Below, piece after piece: positions 28,625-39,006 of a stretch of 64,000 bases of DNA. Each line of letters starts with the position of its first letter. Within the stretch, counting starts at the first letter, position 1. This DNA is from Flavobacteriales bacterium. Its GTDB lineage: Bacteria; Bacteroidota; Bacteroidia; Flavobacteriales_D; Parvicellaceae. Below the pieces are notes generated by a model. That model saw only the letters and a program-made list of their open reading frames with translations. It searched no databases and was not told the origin of the DNA. A program made the position numbers and the translations under genes. The stretch spans positions 26,990-90,989 of the forward strand of contig JAQXDK010000052.1 of NCBI GenBank assembly GCA_029251405.1, given 5' to 3'.

Positions 28625-30784
28625 ATGAGAGTACTAATTACCACTTTTCTTTTAATGATATTTCAAATGTCATTCTTCAGTCAAAATTCCATTTCAAAAA
28701 AAATAGATTTATCTAATTGTAGAGACGGGGAGTCAGTGGAGTATTGTAAGACTCATAAATTGATGAATAAGTTAAAAGAAGATCCTGAATTTGTCAAAGA
28801 GTACAATGCTTCTCAAATAGTTTTAAAAAAAATAGAAAATCAAATAGCTAACGGAAATCAGAATAGAGTGATTTATACAATTCCTTTAGTATTCCATGTT
28901 TTGCATAATGGTGGACCAGAAAACATTTCTAGGGCACAAATAGAAGATGCCGTAGCAATATTGAATAGAGACTATCGACTCCAAAATGCTGATGCTAACA
29001 ATGTACAATCAGTTTTTGCAGGAATGCCAGCGGATATTGAAATAGAATTCCAACTTGCTACAAAAGCACCAAATGGCCAATGTTTTAGTGGTATTACTAG
29101 AACACAAAGTCCTCTCACAAACAGCGGTGCAAATGGTCAAAATCAAGTCTCAGCAATAATTGCTGGAAATGACGTATTTAATGGGTCTTGGCCTGGTAAT
29201 AAATACTTAAATATAATGGTAGTTAACGATGCAGATGGAGCAGCTGGTTACACGACCAACCCCAACAATTGGTCAGGGACAAGTATGAATAACGGAATTT
29301 GGGTACTACACGACTATGTTGGTTCAATAGGTACTTCTGACACATATTCTAGTAGAACCTTAACTCATGAAGTAGGTCATTGGTTGAATTTAGATCATTT
29401 ATGGGGAAATAATAACAACCCTGGAAACGCATCAAGTTGTAGTCAAGACGACGCAGTAGATGATACCCCAAGATGTATTGGTGTTACGTCATGTAATTTA
29501 AATTCTAACACTTGCTCTAATGATGCTGCAGATGGATATTGGACTTCAGACGTTATCGATAATGTAGAAAATTATATGGAATATTCTTATTGTAATAAAA
29601 TGTTTACTAATGGTCAAAAAAACAGAATGAGAGCTGCTTTGTTAAGCAGTGTTGGAGGTAGAAATAACATTTGGACTAGTTCTAATCAAATTGCTACTGG
29701 CTTAAATTCTACCCCATCCTTATGTGCTGTAGGTATTAGAGTTGAGAGAGATATTGTATGTGGAGGTGACGATGTTCAATTTTTTGACGAATCTTACAAT
29801 AACATTGTGAGCTGGGACTGGAGCTTCCCAAATGGTACCCCAAGTTCATCAACTAATCAAAACCCTATGGTATCTTACTCTGGATCTGGTGATTTTGACG
29901 TGACTCTAGAGGTTACTGATGCACTGGGTAATACCATGACTCAAACCTTTCCGAATTTTATTTCAGTAATTGGGAATCCAGGATATCCTCCTCCAATTTA
30001 TGAAGGTTTTGAAAACATAGCTTCTTTACCAAGCAACGATTGGACTATTTACAACCCTGAGGGTCCAGGATTTGATGTGGTTGCCACTGGTTCCGCTAGT
30101 GGAGCCAAGTCTGTTAAGTTAGATAATTCTCAGGGACAAACGGGATCCGTAGATGAATTAATTAGTAATACTATCGATCTTTCTAACAGCGCTGCAGCTA
30201 GTATTTCTTTTAAATACGCATTCGCTAAAAGAAATAGTGGTAATTCTGATTACTTACAAATTTTTGCTAGTAAAGATTGTGGAGAGAGCTGGTTTATGAG
30301 AAAAAATATATCTACTTCAATTTTAGGTACTATGGCTAATACAAATTCTAATTTTACTCCTAGTGGCTCTGATTGGAAAACTATTGTTATTAGTCCAAGT
30401 TCTTTTTCAAATTATTTAGTAAGTGATTTTAGGTTTAAATTCAAATTTGTAAACGGAGGAGGAAATGATTTGTATATTGATGATATTAATTTATCGGGAT
30501 CTTTATCTATTGAAGAAACTGAAAAAGTTTACGATTTTAAAGTCTATCCCAACCCTGTTGTTGAAAATTTATTAGTTTCTTTTAATTCATTAATTAATTT
30601 AAGTAACCCATTAATTGAGATTTATGACGCTACTGGGAGAATTATTAAGTCTATAAATCTTCAAAACATTTCAAAAGGAGAAAACAATTTAGAGGTTTCT
30701 TCTATAGATTTAGATAGTGGGTGGTATATTTTAAAAATCATATCTGATGAAAAATCCATTTCAACTAAATTTTTAAAACAATAA
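28625..30784 (+). CDS. Secreted M43-type zinc metalloprotease with PKD domain and T9SS tail
   Basis: 719 residues. A signal peptide (residues 1 to about 20, ending FFSQ) is followed by a propeptide. The M43 (cytophagalysin/pappalysin-like) catalytic domain has the extended zinc motif HEVGHWLNLDH (His248, Glu249, His252, His258) and Met-turn NYMEYSY (Met318). Several cysteine pairs are present. A PKD domain follows at about 365-445 (WDWSFPNGTPSSS, then GDFDVTLEVTDALG). A MAM- or jelly-roll-like beta domain occupies about 460-630. The C-terminus, from VYPNPVVENLLV to TKFLKQ, is a type A T9SS sorting domain. It is therefore expected to be exported across the outer membrane and anchored or released. 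It probably attacks proteins or peptides in the environment. Confidence 0.93.
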   Translation: MRVLITTFLLMIFQMSFFSQNSISKKIDLSNCRDGESVEYCKTHKLMNKLKEDPEFVKEYNASQIVLKKIENQIANGNQNRVIYTIPLVFHVLHNGGPENISRAQIEDAVAILNRDYRLQNADANNVQSVFAGMPADIEIEFQLATKAPNGQCFSGITRTQSPLTNSGANGQNQVSAIIAGNDVFNGSWPGNKYLNIMVVNDADGAAGYTTNPNNWSGTSMNNGIWVLHDYVGSIGTSDTYSSRTLTHEVGHWLNLDHLWGNNNNPGNASSCSQDDAVDDTPRCIGVTSCNLNSNTCSNDAADGYWTSDVIDNVENYMEYSYCNKMFTNGQKNRMRAALLSSVGGRNNIWTSSNQIATGLNSTPSLCAVGIRVERDIVCGGDDVQFFDESYNNIVSWDWSFPNGTPSSSTNQNPMVSYSGSGDFDVTLEVTDALGNTMTQTFPNFISVIGNPGYPPPIYEGFENIASLPSNDWTIYNPEGPGFDVVATGSASGAKSVKLDNSQGQTGSVDELISNTIDLSNSAAASISFKYAFAKRNSGNSDYLQIFASKDCGESWFMRKNISTSILGTMANTNSNFTPSGSDWKTIVISPSSFSNYLVSDFRFKFKFVNGGGNDLYIDDINLSGSLSIEETEKVYDFKVYPNPVVENLLVSFNSLINLSNPLIEIYDATGRIIKSINLQNISKGENNLEVSSIDLDSGWYILKIISDEKSISTKFLKQ

Positions 30785-30789
30785 TCTTA

Positions 30790-31908
30790 ATGAAAAATCT
30801 TTTAATAGCAATTATAATAGGGTTTCTAGTTTTTAATTCCTGTAAAACAGATTTTGAATTAAATGCACCTTACAAAACCATTCCTGTAGTCTATGGCCTA
30901 TTGGACCAATCCTTAGATACTCAATTTGTAAAGATTAATAAATCTTTTTTAGGTAACTCAGATAATGTAGTGTCTGCTTCAATAACTGATTCCACTCAGT
31001 TCAAGTCACTTTCTGCAGTTTTAGAGCAATATAACCAAAGTAATGATTTAACTCGTACGGATAGTTTAAAGGAAATGTTAGTAGGGAGTTTAGATCCTGG
31101 AGTTTTTTATGAAGATTCACAAAAAATATATTATTTAGTTACTCCAAATGGTTATCTAGATGATGATTACACTTACAGATTAAATGTTTTTGCCGATTCA
31201 GTACCTGAAGAAAATTTAAATTTTGGAGGAACAACAGACCTAATTAATGGGGCAGGTTTGAATTTTAAATATCTTTCAAAAATTTCTCTACAAATTAATG
31301 GTTTTAGATGTGCGGATAACGATTTGGCAACCTTGGATGAATATTTCAATACCAATTTAGAGTGGAATACCACTTTGAACGGTAAAAGATACGAATTGGT
31401 TTTAAGACTTCATTTTACAGAATATTTTGATGATGGTAGTATTCTTCCTAGGTACGTTGAGTGGGATTTAGGAGACCAAACAAGCATAAACACTGACGGT
31501 TCAGAAAGTATGTTTAAAATTGTTTCGGGAAGTAGTTTTTTTGAAATGGTAAACAGCAAGTTGATTAACTACCCCTTAGAACAAGGTGTTCTTAAAAGAA
31601 CTTTTGGAAGTAATGCCATCGAGTTTATTTTAACTGCTGGAAACGACGATTTAAATACTTATATGCAAGTTAATGAGCCAGTTACAAGTGTAGTTTCTAC
31701 TCGGCCGATTTTCACAAATATAGATAATGGCATAGGATTATTTGCGAGCAAATACAGTAGAAATTTAAGTTCGTTTATGTCTAATGGTACAGTTTTAGAA
31801 TTATGTAAAGGACAACTTACGGGAGACTTTAAATTTTGTTGTGATTCTTCTGAACAAGTAATTGCCATTTCCAATTTAACTGGAGGAATAAATGTGAGTT
31901 GCAATTAA
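30790..31908 (+). CDS. Uncharacterised Bacteroidetes lipoprotein
   Basis: 372 residues with a lipobox FNSC (lipidated Cys18). The mature N-terminus, FELNAPYKTIPVVYGLLDQS then FVKINKSFLG, resembles a family of large lipoproteins seen next to secreted proteins in Flavobacteria. Its fold is unknown to me. The pattern is mostly beta with Ig-like strand lengths. It lies five bases behind the protease, so it may help deliver or retain the secreted enzyme, but no sequence feature proves that. Its stop overlaps the convergent ribF stop. Confidence 0.8.
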   Translation: MKNLLIAIIIGFLVFNSCKTDFELNAPYKTIPVVYGLLDQSLDTQFVKINKSFLGNSDNVVSASITDSTQFKSLSAVLEQYNQSNDLTRTDSLKEMLVGSLDPGVFYEDSQKIYYLVTPNGYLDDDYTYRLNVFADSVPEENLNFGGTTDLINGAGLNFKYLSKISLQINGFRCADNDLATLDEYFNTNLEWNTTLNGKRYELVLRLHFTEYFDDGSILPRYVEWDLGDQTSINTDGSESMFKIVSGSSFFEMVNSKLINYPLEQGVLKRTFGSNAIEFILTAGNDDLNTYMQVNEPVTSVVSTRPIFTNIDNGIGLFASKYSRNLSSFMSNGTVLELCKGQLTGDFKFCCDSSEQVIAISNLTGGINVSCN

Positions 31909-32843
31909 TCATTGGTGTTATCTAAAATACTTTTAGCATGAACAATGTCATTAGAAATTTGTTTTTTAAGCTTTTCTAAATTAGGAAATTTAATTTCGTC
32001 TCTAATTTTATTTACTGCTTGTACATTAATTGAAGCATCATAGATATCATTATCAAAATTGAAAAGATGAATTTCTATGGTTCTTATATTTTTATTGTCA
32101 ATCGATGGTTTAAAACCAATATTCATAATACCTTTTATTGTTTCATTATTTAGTCTACATATTACACTGTAAACACCATTGGAAGGTATGATTTTGTCAT
32201 CATTTCCAATTACTATGTTTGCAGTTGGAAAACCAATGGTTTTTCCTAATCCGTTCCCATGAATTACTTTTCCTGAAAACTCAAAAAATCTGCCGCAGTA
32301 ATCTTTGAATAAATGAATATTACCATCATCAATAGCTCGCCTAATTTTAGTGGAACTAATCTTGATTTCGTCAATTTCGTGCGCTTTTATCTCTTCTAGT
32401 TTAAAAGAATATTTTTCATTAGAAGCTTTTAAAAGTTGAATGTTTCCTTCTCTGTTTCTTCCAAAATGATGGTCATAGCCAATAACAAGCGTGTTAGTTT
32501 TTAATTTATTTACTAAAAGTTCAGAGATATATTCATCCGCGCTATATTTTGAAAATTCTTCACTAAATGGGTAAATAACTAAGTGGTCGAGACCTAACTC
32601 GTCAAGTATTTTAATTTTTTCGTCAATTGAGTTTATCAATTTTATTTTGCGATCCTTAAATAATACTTTCCTTGGATGCGGATCAAAAGTTAAAAGTACT
32701 GACTCACCATTACAATTCTTAGCAATTTTTTGAAGCCTAGTTATTATCTTTTGATGTCCGTAGTGGACTCCATCAAAGGTGCCAACAGTTACAACAGGCT
32801 TTATTATCTCTTTACAAGAATCGATTCCATAGTGGACTCTCAT
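31905..32843 (-). CDS. ribF: Bifunctional riboflavin kinase / FAD synthetase
   Basis: Makes FMN from riboflavin and FAD from FMN. The N-terminal FAD synthetase half has VTVGTFDGVHYGHQKII (nucleotidyltransferase motif), VLLTFDPHPRKVLF and, at about 167-173, KISSTKIRRAI, its second signature. The C-terminal kinase half begins near GRFFEFSGKVIHGNGLGKTIGFPTANI and includes NGVYSVICRL. Total length 312 fits prokaryotic RibF. It is convergent with the lipoprotein gene and overlaps it by four bases. Confidence 0.96.
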   Translation of the reverse strand: MRVHYGIDSCKEIIKPVVTVGTFDGVHYGHQKIITRLQKIAKNCNGESVLLTFDPHPRKVLFKDRKIKLINSIDEKIKILDELGLDHLVIYPFSEEFSKYSADEYISELLVNKLKTNTLVIGYDHHFGRNREGNIQLLKASNEKYSFKLEEIKAHEIDEIKISSTKIRRAIDDGNIHLFKDYCGRFFEFSGKVIHGNGLGKTIGFPTANIVIGNDDKIIPSNGVYSVICRLNNETIKGIMNIGFKPSIDNKNIRTIEIHLFNFDNDIYDASINVQAVNKIRDEIKFPNLEKLKKQISNDIVHAKSILDNTND

Positions 32844-32963
32844 TTATTTATTTTTTTTGCGAATTTACATTTAAAAAATAAATCACATGTAGCATTAAAT
32901 TAAGTGTTCATATAATATGTTAGTATTTTATTAACATACAAGTACATATAATATAAATTATGT

Positions 32964-34502
<1,539 letters not shown>

Positions 34503-34513
34503 TTATTTAATGT

Positions 34514-34747
34514 ATGGATGTCCAAATTGTAACACCAGATAAATCTTTATATAGCGGCCAAGCAGATCTAATAACTGTTCCTGGGACAAGTGGTTCCATT
34601 GGGATATTGAATAATCATGCCCCTTTGGTGTCTTCTTTGAAAATGGGAGAAGTTAAAATCGTTTTAAATGATAAAGAAGAATTTTTTAACATTAAAGGCG
34701 GTGTTGTAGAAGTTTCTAATAATAAAGTTATTGTTCTTGCTTCATAA
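34514..34747 (+). CDS. atpC: F0F1 ATP synthase epsilon subunit, short form
   Basis: Central-stalk subunit of F1. Only 77 residues: the N-terminal beta-sandwich domain (MDVQIVTPDKSLYSG, TVPGTSGSIGILNNHAPLVS and the end NNKVIVLAS) is complete. The C-terminal pair of helices that lets E. coli epsilon inhibit ATP hydrolysis is absent. Short epsilon subunits are common in this phylum, so this is not a truncation artefact. It starts 11 bases after atpD. Its last 20 bases overlap rnhB on the other strand. Confidence 0.93.
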   Translation: MDVQIVTPDKSLYSGQADLITVPGTSGSIGILNNHAPLVSSLKMGEVKIVLNDKEEFFNIKGGVVEVSNNKVIVLAS

Positions 34748-35315
34748 GCTTGAAGCTTTTGCGATGATGTTTTGAAATTCCAAACTTAGAGATAGCAACT
34801 CTGTGTTTTTTTGTAGGATAACCTTTATTTTCCTCCCAACCGTAACCAGGATTTTCTAATGATAATTTTTTCATAATATCATCTCGAGTTGTTTTAGCTA
34901 TTATGGATGCTGCTGCAATATTCATAAATTTACCGTCACCTTTAATTATGCATTCATGACTAATTTCCGGATATGCGTTAAATTTGTTACCATCTATAAC
35001 TAAAAAATGAGGTTTTACTTTCAAATTTTTAATAGCGAGATGCATTGCTAGTAAGGATGCTTGAAGTATGTTTATTTTATCAATTTTTTTTTCAGATACA
35101 ACCCCAACCCCGATAGCTAAAGCTTTAGAAATTATATCGTCTCTTAAGATAGACCTGATTTTCTCAGATATTTTTTTGGAATCATCTAATTGATTATTCT
35201 TATAGCCTAAAGGTAGTATTACAGCTGCAGCAACCACAGGGCCAGCTAAACACCCTCTACCAGCCTCATCACATCCAGCTTCCATGTGAGAAGTTAGAAA
35301 CGGTTCTAACTTCAT
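34728..35315 (-). CDS. rnhB: Ribonuclease HII
   Basis: Cleaves RNA in RNA-DNA hybrids and removes misincorporated ribonucleotides. The metal-binding DEAG (Asp16, Glu17) is in AGCDEAGRGCLAGPVVAAAV. A second acidic residue is in FLVIDGNKF, and the AAASIIAKTTRDDIM segment carries the type 2 signature. Length 195 is normal. It overlaps glyS by four bases (ATGA). Its 3' end overlaps atpC by 20 bases in antisense. Confidence 0.96.
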   Translation of the reverse strand: MKLEPFLTSHMEAGCDEAGRGCLAGPVVAAAVILPLGYKNNQLDDSKKISEKIRSILRDDIISKALAIGVGVVSEKKIDKINILQASLLAMHLAIKNLKVKPHFLVIDGNKFNAYPEISHECIIKGDGKFMNIAAASIIAKTTRDDIMKKLSLENPGYGWEENKGYPTKKHRVAISKFGISKHHRKSFKLMKQEQ

Positions 35316-36838
35316 AAAAGAACATTCATATTAACTTTTGAGTCTATGTATTCATTCAGTTCTAAAATAGGAATTCTCTTTTGTGTCATTGTATCTCTTT
35401 CTCGAATAGTAACAGCTCCATCTTCAATGGTTTCGTAATCAATGGTAAGACAAAAAGGAGTTCCTAAAGCATCATTTCTCCTGTATCTTTTACCAATTGA
35501 GTCTTTTTCGTCGTAAATACAGTTAAAATTTAATTTTAGTCGATTGAATATTTCTTTTGCTTTTTCTGGTAATCCGTCTTTTTTGACCAATGGTAAAACA
35601 GCGACTTTATTGGGCGCTAAGCTATAGGGTAGGGAAAGAACAGTTCTTGATGTCCCATCATCAAGAGTTTCGTCTTTTAAACTGTGCGAAAAAAGTGCTA
35701 AAAACATCCTATCAAGACCAATAGATGTTTCAATTACATAAGGTATGTAGCTTTCATTTTTCTCAGGGTCAAAATAACGTAATTTCTTTTTTGAAAGTTC
35801 TTCGTGCTGTTTCAAATCAAAATCGGTTCTGGAGTGTATTCCTTCTAACTCTTTAAAACCAAATGGAAATTTAAACTCTATGTCACAGGCCGCATCTGCA
35901 TAGTGTGCTAATTTAATGTGATCGTGAAATCTTAAAAAATCTTCTGGTATGCCAAGGGCTTTATGCCATTTTATTCTTTCATTTTTCCAGTGAGTGTACC
36001 ATTTTTCTTGAGTTCCTGGAGCTATGAAAAACTGCATTTCCATTTGTTCAAACTCTCTCATTCTAAATATAAATTGTCTTGCTATAATTTCGTTTCTGAA
36101 AGCTTTACCAATTTGCGCAATTCCAAAAGGTATTTTTTTTCTTCCAGTTTTTTGTACATTCAAATAGTTGACAAATATACCTTGTGCAGTTTCTGGTCTT
36201 AAGAAAATGCTTGAGGATTCTCCAGATACAGATCCCAACTCTGTCTTAAACATCAAGTTGAATTGTCTCACTTCAGTCCAGTTTTTGGATCCACTAACAG
36301 GACAAACAATACCAAGTTCAATTATCAGTTCATAGATTGCATTTAAGTCGTCATTTTCAAATGCTTTTCCCATACTTTTTTCTATTCTCTCAATTTCTTC
36401 ATTTCTTCTTTTAATGTTTGGGTTGGTATTTCTAAATTCTTTTTCATTAAAGTCGTCTCCAAATCTTTTTTTTCCTTTGGAAATTTCTTTATTTATTTTG
36501 TTTTCAATTTTATTAATGTGTTCTTCTATTAAAACATCTGCTCTGTATCTTTTTTTTGAATCTTTATTATCTATTAGCGGATCATTAAAAGCATCAATAT
36601 GTCCAGATGCTTTCCAAGTTTTTGGATGCATAAATATTGCTGCATCAATTCCAACAATATTTTCATTCATTTGCACCATTGACTGCCACCAATAGTTTTT
36701 AATGTTTTTTTTAAGTTCAACACCATTTTGACCATAATCATAGGTGGCGCTTAATCCGTCATAAATTTCACTACTTGGGAAAATAAACCCAAATTCTTTT
36801 GCGTGACTTATTATTTTTTTAAAATGTTCTTCATTCAT
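35312..36838 (-). CDS. glyS: Glycyl-tRNA synthetase, dimeric type
   Basis: Class II synthetase of the homodimeric kind (508 residues), not the alpha2beta2 type. Motif 2 and neighbours are visible as FGIAQIGKAFRNEI and FRMREFEQMEMQFF. Motif 3 is in ETSIGLDRMFLALF. The C-terminal anticodon-binding domain begins near NKVAVLPLVKKDGLPEKA and contains RYRRNDALGTPFCLTIDYE. The N-terminal SATYDYGQNGVELKKNIKNYWW block is typical. Followed by rnhB with an ATGA overlap. Confidence 0.97.
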   Translation of the reverse strand: MNEEHFKKIISHAKEFGFIFPSSEIYDGLSATYDYGQNGVELKKNIKNYWWQSMVQMNENIVGIDAAIFMHPKTWKASGHIDAFNDPLIDNKDSKKRYRADVLIEEHINKIENKINKEISKGKKRFGDDFNEKEFRNTNPNIKRRNEEIERIEKSMGKAFENDDLNAIYELIIELGIVCPVSGSKNWTEVRQFNLMFKTELGSVSGESSSIFLRPETAQGIFVNYLNVQKTGRKKIPFGIAQIGKAFRNEIIARQFIFRMREFEQMEMQFFIAPGTQEKWYTHWKNERIKWHKALGIPEDFLRFHDHIKLAHYADAACDIEFKFPFGFKELEGIHSRTDFDLKQHEELSKKKLRYFDPEKNESYIPYVIETSIGLDRMFLALFSHSLKDETLDDGTSRTVLSLPYSLAPNKVAVLPLVKKDGLPEKAKEIFNRLKLNFNCIYDEKDSIGKRYRRNDALGTPFCLTIDYETIEDGAVTIRERDTMTQKRIPILELNEYIDSKVNMNVLL

Positions 36839-36869
36839 TTATTAACGATCTTTAATTTAGAATTATCTA

Positions 36870-36877
36870 CAAAAATA
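36870..36877 (-). promoter_or_regulatory. -7 promoter element (TATTTTTG) of glyS
   Basis: Exact TAnnTTTG match on the minus strand, 31 bases upstream of the glyS ATG. No clear -33 element. Confidence 0.45.
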
Positions 36878-36935
36878 GAACTTCCGTTGAAAGGTCTATA
36901 TTTAAATATTAATTATTATGTACAATTAGTTTATT

Positions 36936-37520
36936 ATGATAGAAATCGAAGACAAGATTATTTCTAGAGATCTTTTTGAAAAAAAATTTGTTTGTGATCT
37001 TCAAAGTTGTAAAGGCGCTTGTTGTATTGAGGGAAATTCAGGGGCTCCATTAACTTCTAAAGAATTAGTGGAGATCAAAAGTAATCTTTCAATTATCAAA
37101 ACTGAGATGTCTTCCAAGGGTATAGATGTAATAGATGAGAAAGGTTTTTATTATAACGATGAAGATGGAGATAATGTAACTTCTCTTGTTGATGGTAAGG
37201 AATGTGTTTTTGTTTTTTATGATCAAAATAATATTGCAAAATGTTCGATAGAGTCCGCCTATAAGAAAAATAAAGTTCATTTTAATAAGCCTATTAGTTG
37301 TCATTTATATCCTATAAGAGTTAAAAAATATGAATCTTTTCAAGCCATTAATATTCATGATTGGCATATTTGTAAGCCTGCATGTAGTTGTGGAATTAAT
37401 TTAAATATTCCTGTTTTTAAATTTTTAAAAGAGGCAATTATCAGAGCATGGGATGAGGATTTTTACAACCAACTGGAGTCGGTTAATCAACAGTTTTTCA
37501 CAAAAGACAAAACAGAATAA
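36936..37520 (+). CDS. DUF3109 family protein (cysteine-rich, probable metal binding)
   Basis: 194 residues, matching DUF3109, a family mostly found in Bacteroidetes. The first half has the conserved FVCDLQSCKGACCIEGNSGAPL (about 18-39) with three cysteines in CxxxCC-like spacing. Later cysteines are in KECVFV, AKCSIE, ISCHLYPIRV and HICKPACSCG. The pattern resembles the YkgJ zinc- or iron-chelating family. The role is unknown. It precedes the 420-base nrdBA leader and is unlikely to be in the same transcript. Confidence 0.88.
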   Translation: MIEIEDKIISRDLFEKKFVCDLQSCKGACCIEGNSGAPLTSKELVEIKSNLSIIKTEMSSKGIDVIDEKGFYYNDEDGDNVTSLVDGKECVFVFYDQNNIAKCSIESAYKKNKVHFNKPISCHLYPIRVKKYESFQAINIHDWHICKPACSCGINLNIPVFKFLKEAIIRAWDEDFYNQLESVNQQFFTKDKTE

Positions 37521-37940
37521 TATTTCATTAAAAACAAGTTTTGTAGCGCTAAGTTCCGCCCAAATACAATGTGCAAAATATTGTTGTTATTAACAGTTTA
37601 TTTTTGATAAAGAAATATTTAAATATTTAAAATATTAAACATCTTAAAATTAACTTTATAGGGCTTAGATAATAGTTCTTTTTTTGCCATTAACATCAAT
37701 CGTTTTGACTTTCAGCGAGTTAGCCAGAAACAATAGTTTTTTGTTGAAAACTATTAAAAATGTTTCTTCATTTTTTTTGTTAGAAATGAGATAAATTCTA
37801 ATTTTTGTAGTCCGCTAAATTATTATTTAGTAAGGCACCCAAAACGTACTTTTAATGCAAAAATTATCAAAAATTTAAGTTTTTGAGACAGGAATATTTT
37901 GCTTTAATATTTTACAGTTTGAATAATTTTTTAAAATAAA
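37521..37940 (+). other. 420-base intergenic leader before nrdB with hairpins
   Basis: This is the only gap over 300 bases in the window. It contains no credible coding sequence and no exact TAnnTTTG match; several 9-base near-matches have one extra base between TA and TTTG. The clearest structure is a stem AATAGTTTT / AAAACTATT (37732-37740 with 37747-37755, loop TTGTTG). It is flanked by AGAAACA and TGTTTCT, which could extend the stem past a bulge. A loosely palindromic ACAAT...ATTGT at about 37567-37585 could be a regulator site, but it does not match the NrdR box well. The G+C-richer patch at 37548-37562 (AGCGCTAAGTTCCGC) is unusual for this genome. Confidence 0.5.
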
Positions 37941-38987
37941 ATGGAGAAAAAAATCACTACAAAAGAAGACAGCCAAATCAACGTTGATTTGAAAAAAGAT
38001 CTTGATCCAAACATCACAGTTGAAGAACCTATTCTAAAAGAAAATCCAAATAGGTTTGTTCTATTCCCAATACAGCACCCCGATATTTGGGAAATGTATA
38101 AAAAGCAAGAAGCAAGCATATGGACTGCTGAAGAGCTAGATTTATCTCCAGATTTAATTGATTGGGACACAAAACTCAACGATGACGAAAGATTTTTCAT
38201 CAAACACATACTTGCTTTTTTTGCTGCTTCTGATGGAATTGTTAATGAGAATTTAGCTGAAAATTTTCTCAGTGAAGTTCAATACACTGAGGCCAAATTC
38301 TTTTATGGTTTTCAAGTAATGATGGAAAACATTCATTCCGAAACTTATTCATTATTAATTGACACTTATATTAAGGATACTAAAGAAAAAAACTACCTGT
38401 TTAATGCTATTGAGACTTTCGAACCTGTTAAGAAAAAAGCTGACTGGGCAATGAGATGGATTGATAACGGTTCGTATGCAGAACGATTGATTTCTTTTGC
38501 AGCTGTTGAGGGTATTTTCTTTTCCGGTTCGTTTTGTTCTATTTTTTGGTTGAAGAAAAGAGGTTTAATGCCTGGATTAACCTTTTCTAACGAGCTTATT
38601 TCTAGAGACGAAGGGTTACATTGCGACTTTGCTTGCATGCTCTACAACAATCACCTAGTCAATAAATTACCAAAAGAACAAGTTGAAAAAATAATTAAAG
38701 ACGCAGTGGACATAGAAAAGGAATTTGTAACAGAATCCCTACCTGTAAGATTAATTGGTATGAATGCTGATTTAATGTCTCAGTATATTGAATTTGTTGC
38801 CGATAGATTGTTGTCTGAGTTAGGAAACGATAAAATTTATAATACTCCAAATCCATTTGATTTTATGGATATGATTAACCTTCAAGGTAAAACTAATTTT
38901 TTCGAGAAAAGAGTAGGAGAGTATCAAAAAGCCGGTGTTCTAAACAATGAAAACAACACTACGTTTAGTTTAGATTCTGATTTTTAA
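37941..38987 (+). CDS. nrdB: Class I ribonucleotide reductase beta subunit
   Basis: Generates the radical used by NrdA to reduce ribonucleotides. Di-iron ligands are visible: Asp98 (FAASDGIV), Glu129 and His132 (MENIHSETY), and a second set in the [11 protein letters not shown] helix. Tyr136 sits four residues after His132, as in E. coli NrdB, so a tyrosyl radical is expected. No N-terminal ATP-cone is fused here, unlike some Flavobacteria NrdB. Length 348 is normal. nrdA follows after 19 bases. The long leader upstream suggests regulated expression. Confidence 0.97.
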   Translation: MEKKITTKEDSQINVDLKKDLDPNITVEEPILKENPNRFVLFPIQHPDIWEMYKKQEASIWTAEELDLSPDLIDWDTKLNDDERFFIKHILAFFAASDGIVNENLAENFLSEVQYTEAKFFYGFQVMMENIHSETYSLLIDTYIKDTKEKNYLFNAIETFEPVKKKADWAMRWIDNGSYAERLISFAAVEGIFFSGSFCSIFWLKKRGLMPGLTFSNELISRDEGLHCDFACMLYNNHLVNKLPKEQVEKIIKDAVDIEKEFVTESLPVRLIGMNADLMSQYIEFVADRLLSELGNDKIYNTPNPFDFMDMINLQGKTNFFEKRVGEYQKAGVLNNENNTTFSLDSDF

Positions 38988-39006
38988 ACCTTAATATTTT
39001 AGATTT

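Noticed and set aside
37567..37585. NrdR box before nrdB
   Set aside because: The ACAAT...ATTGT repeat is only loosely palindromic and does not fit the known NrdR box centre; kept only as part of the leader description.
37568..37620. Short leader peptide beginning ATGTGC before nrdB
   Set aside because: It would encode about 12 residues with no regulatory codon run or attenuator structure directly after it.
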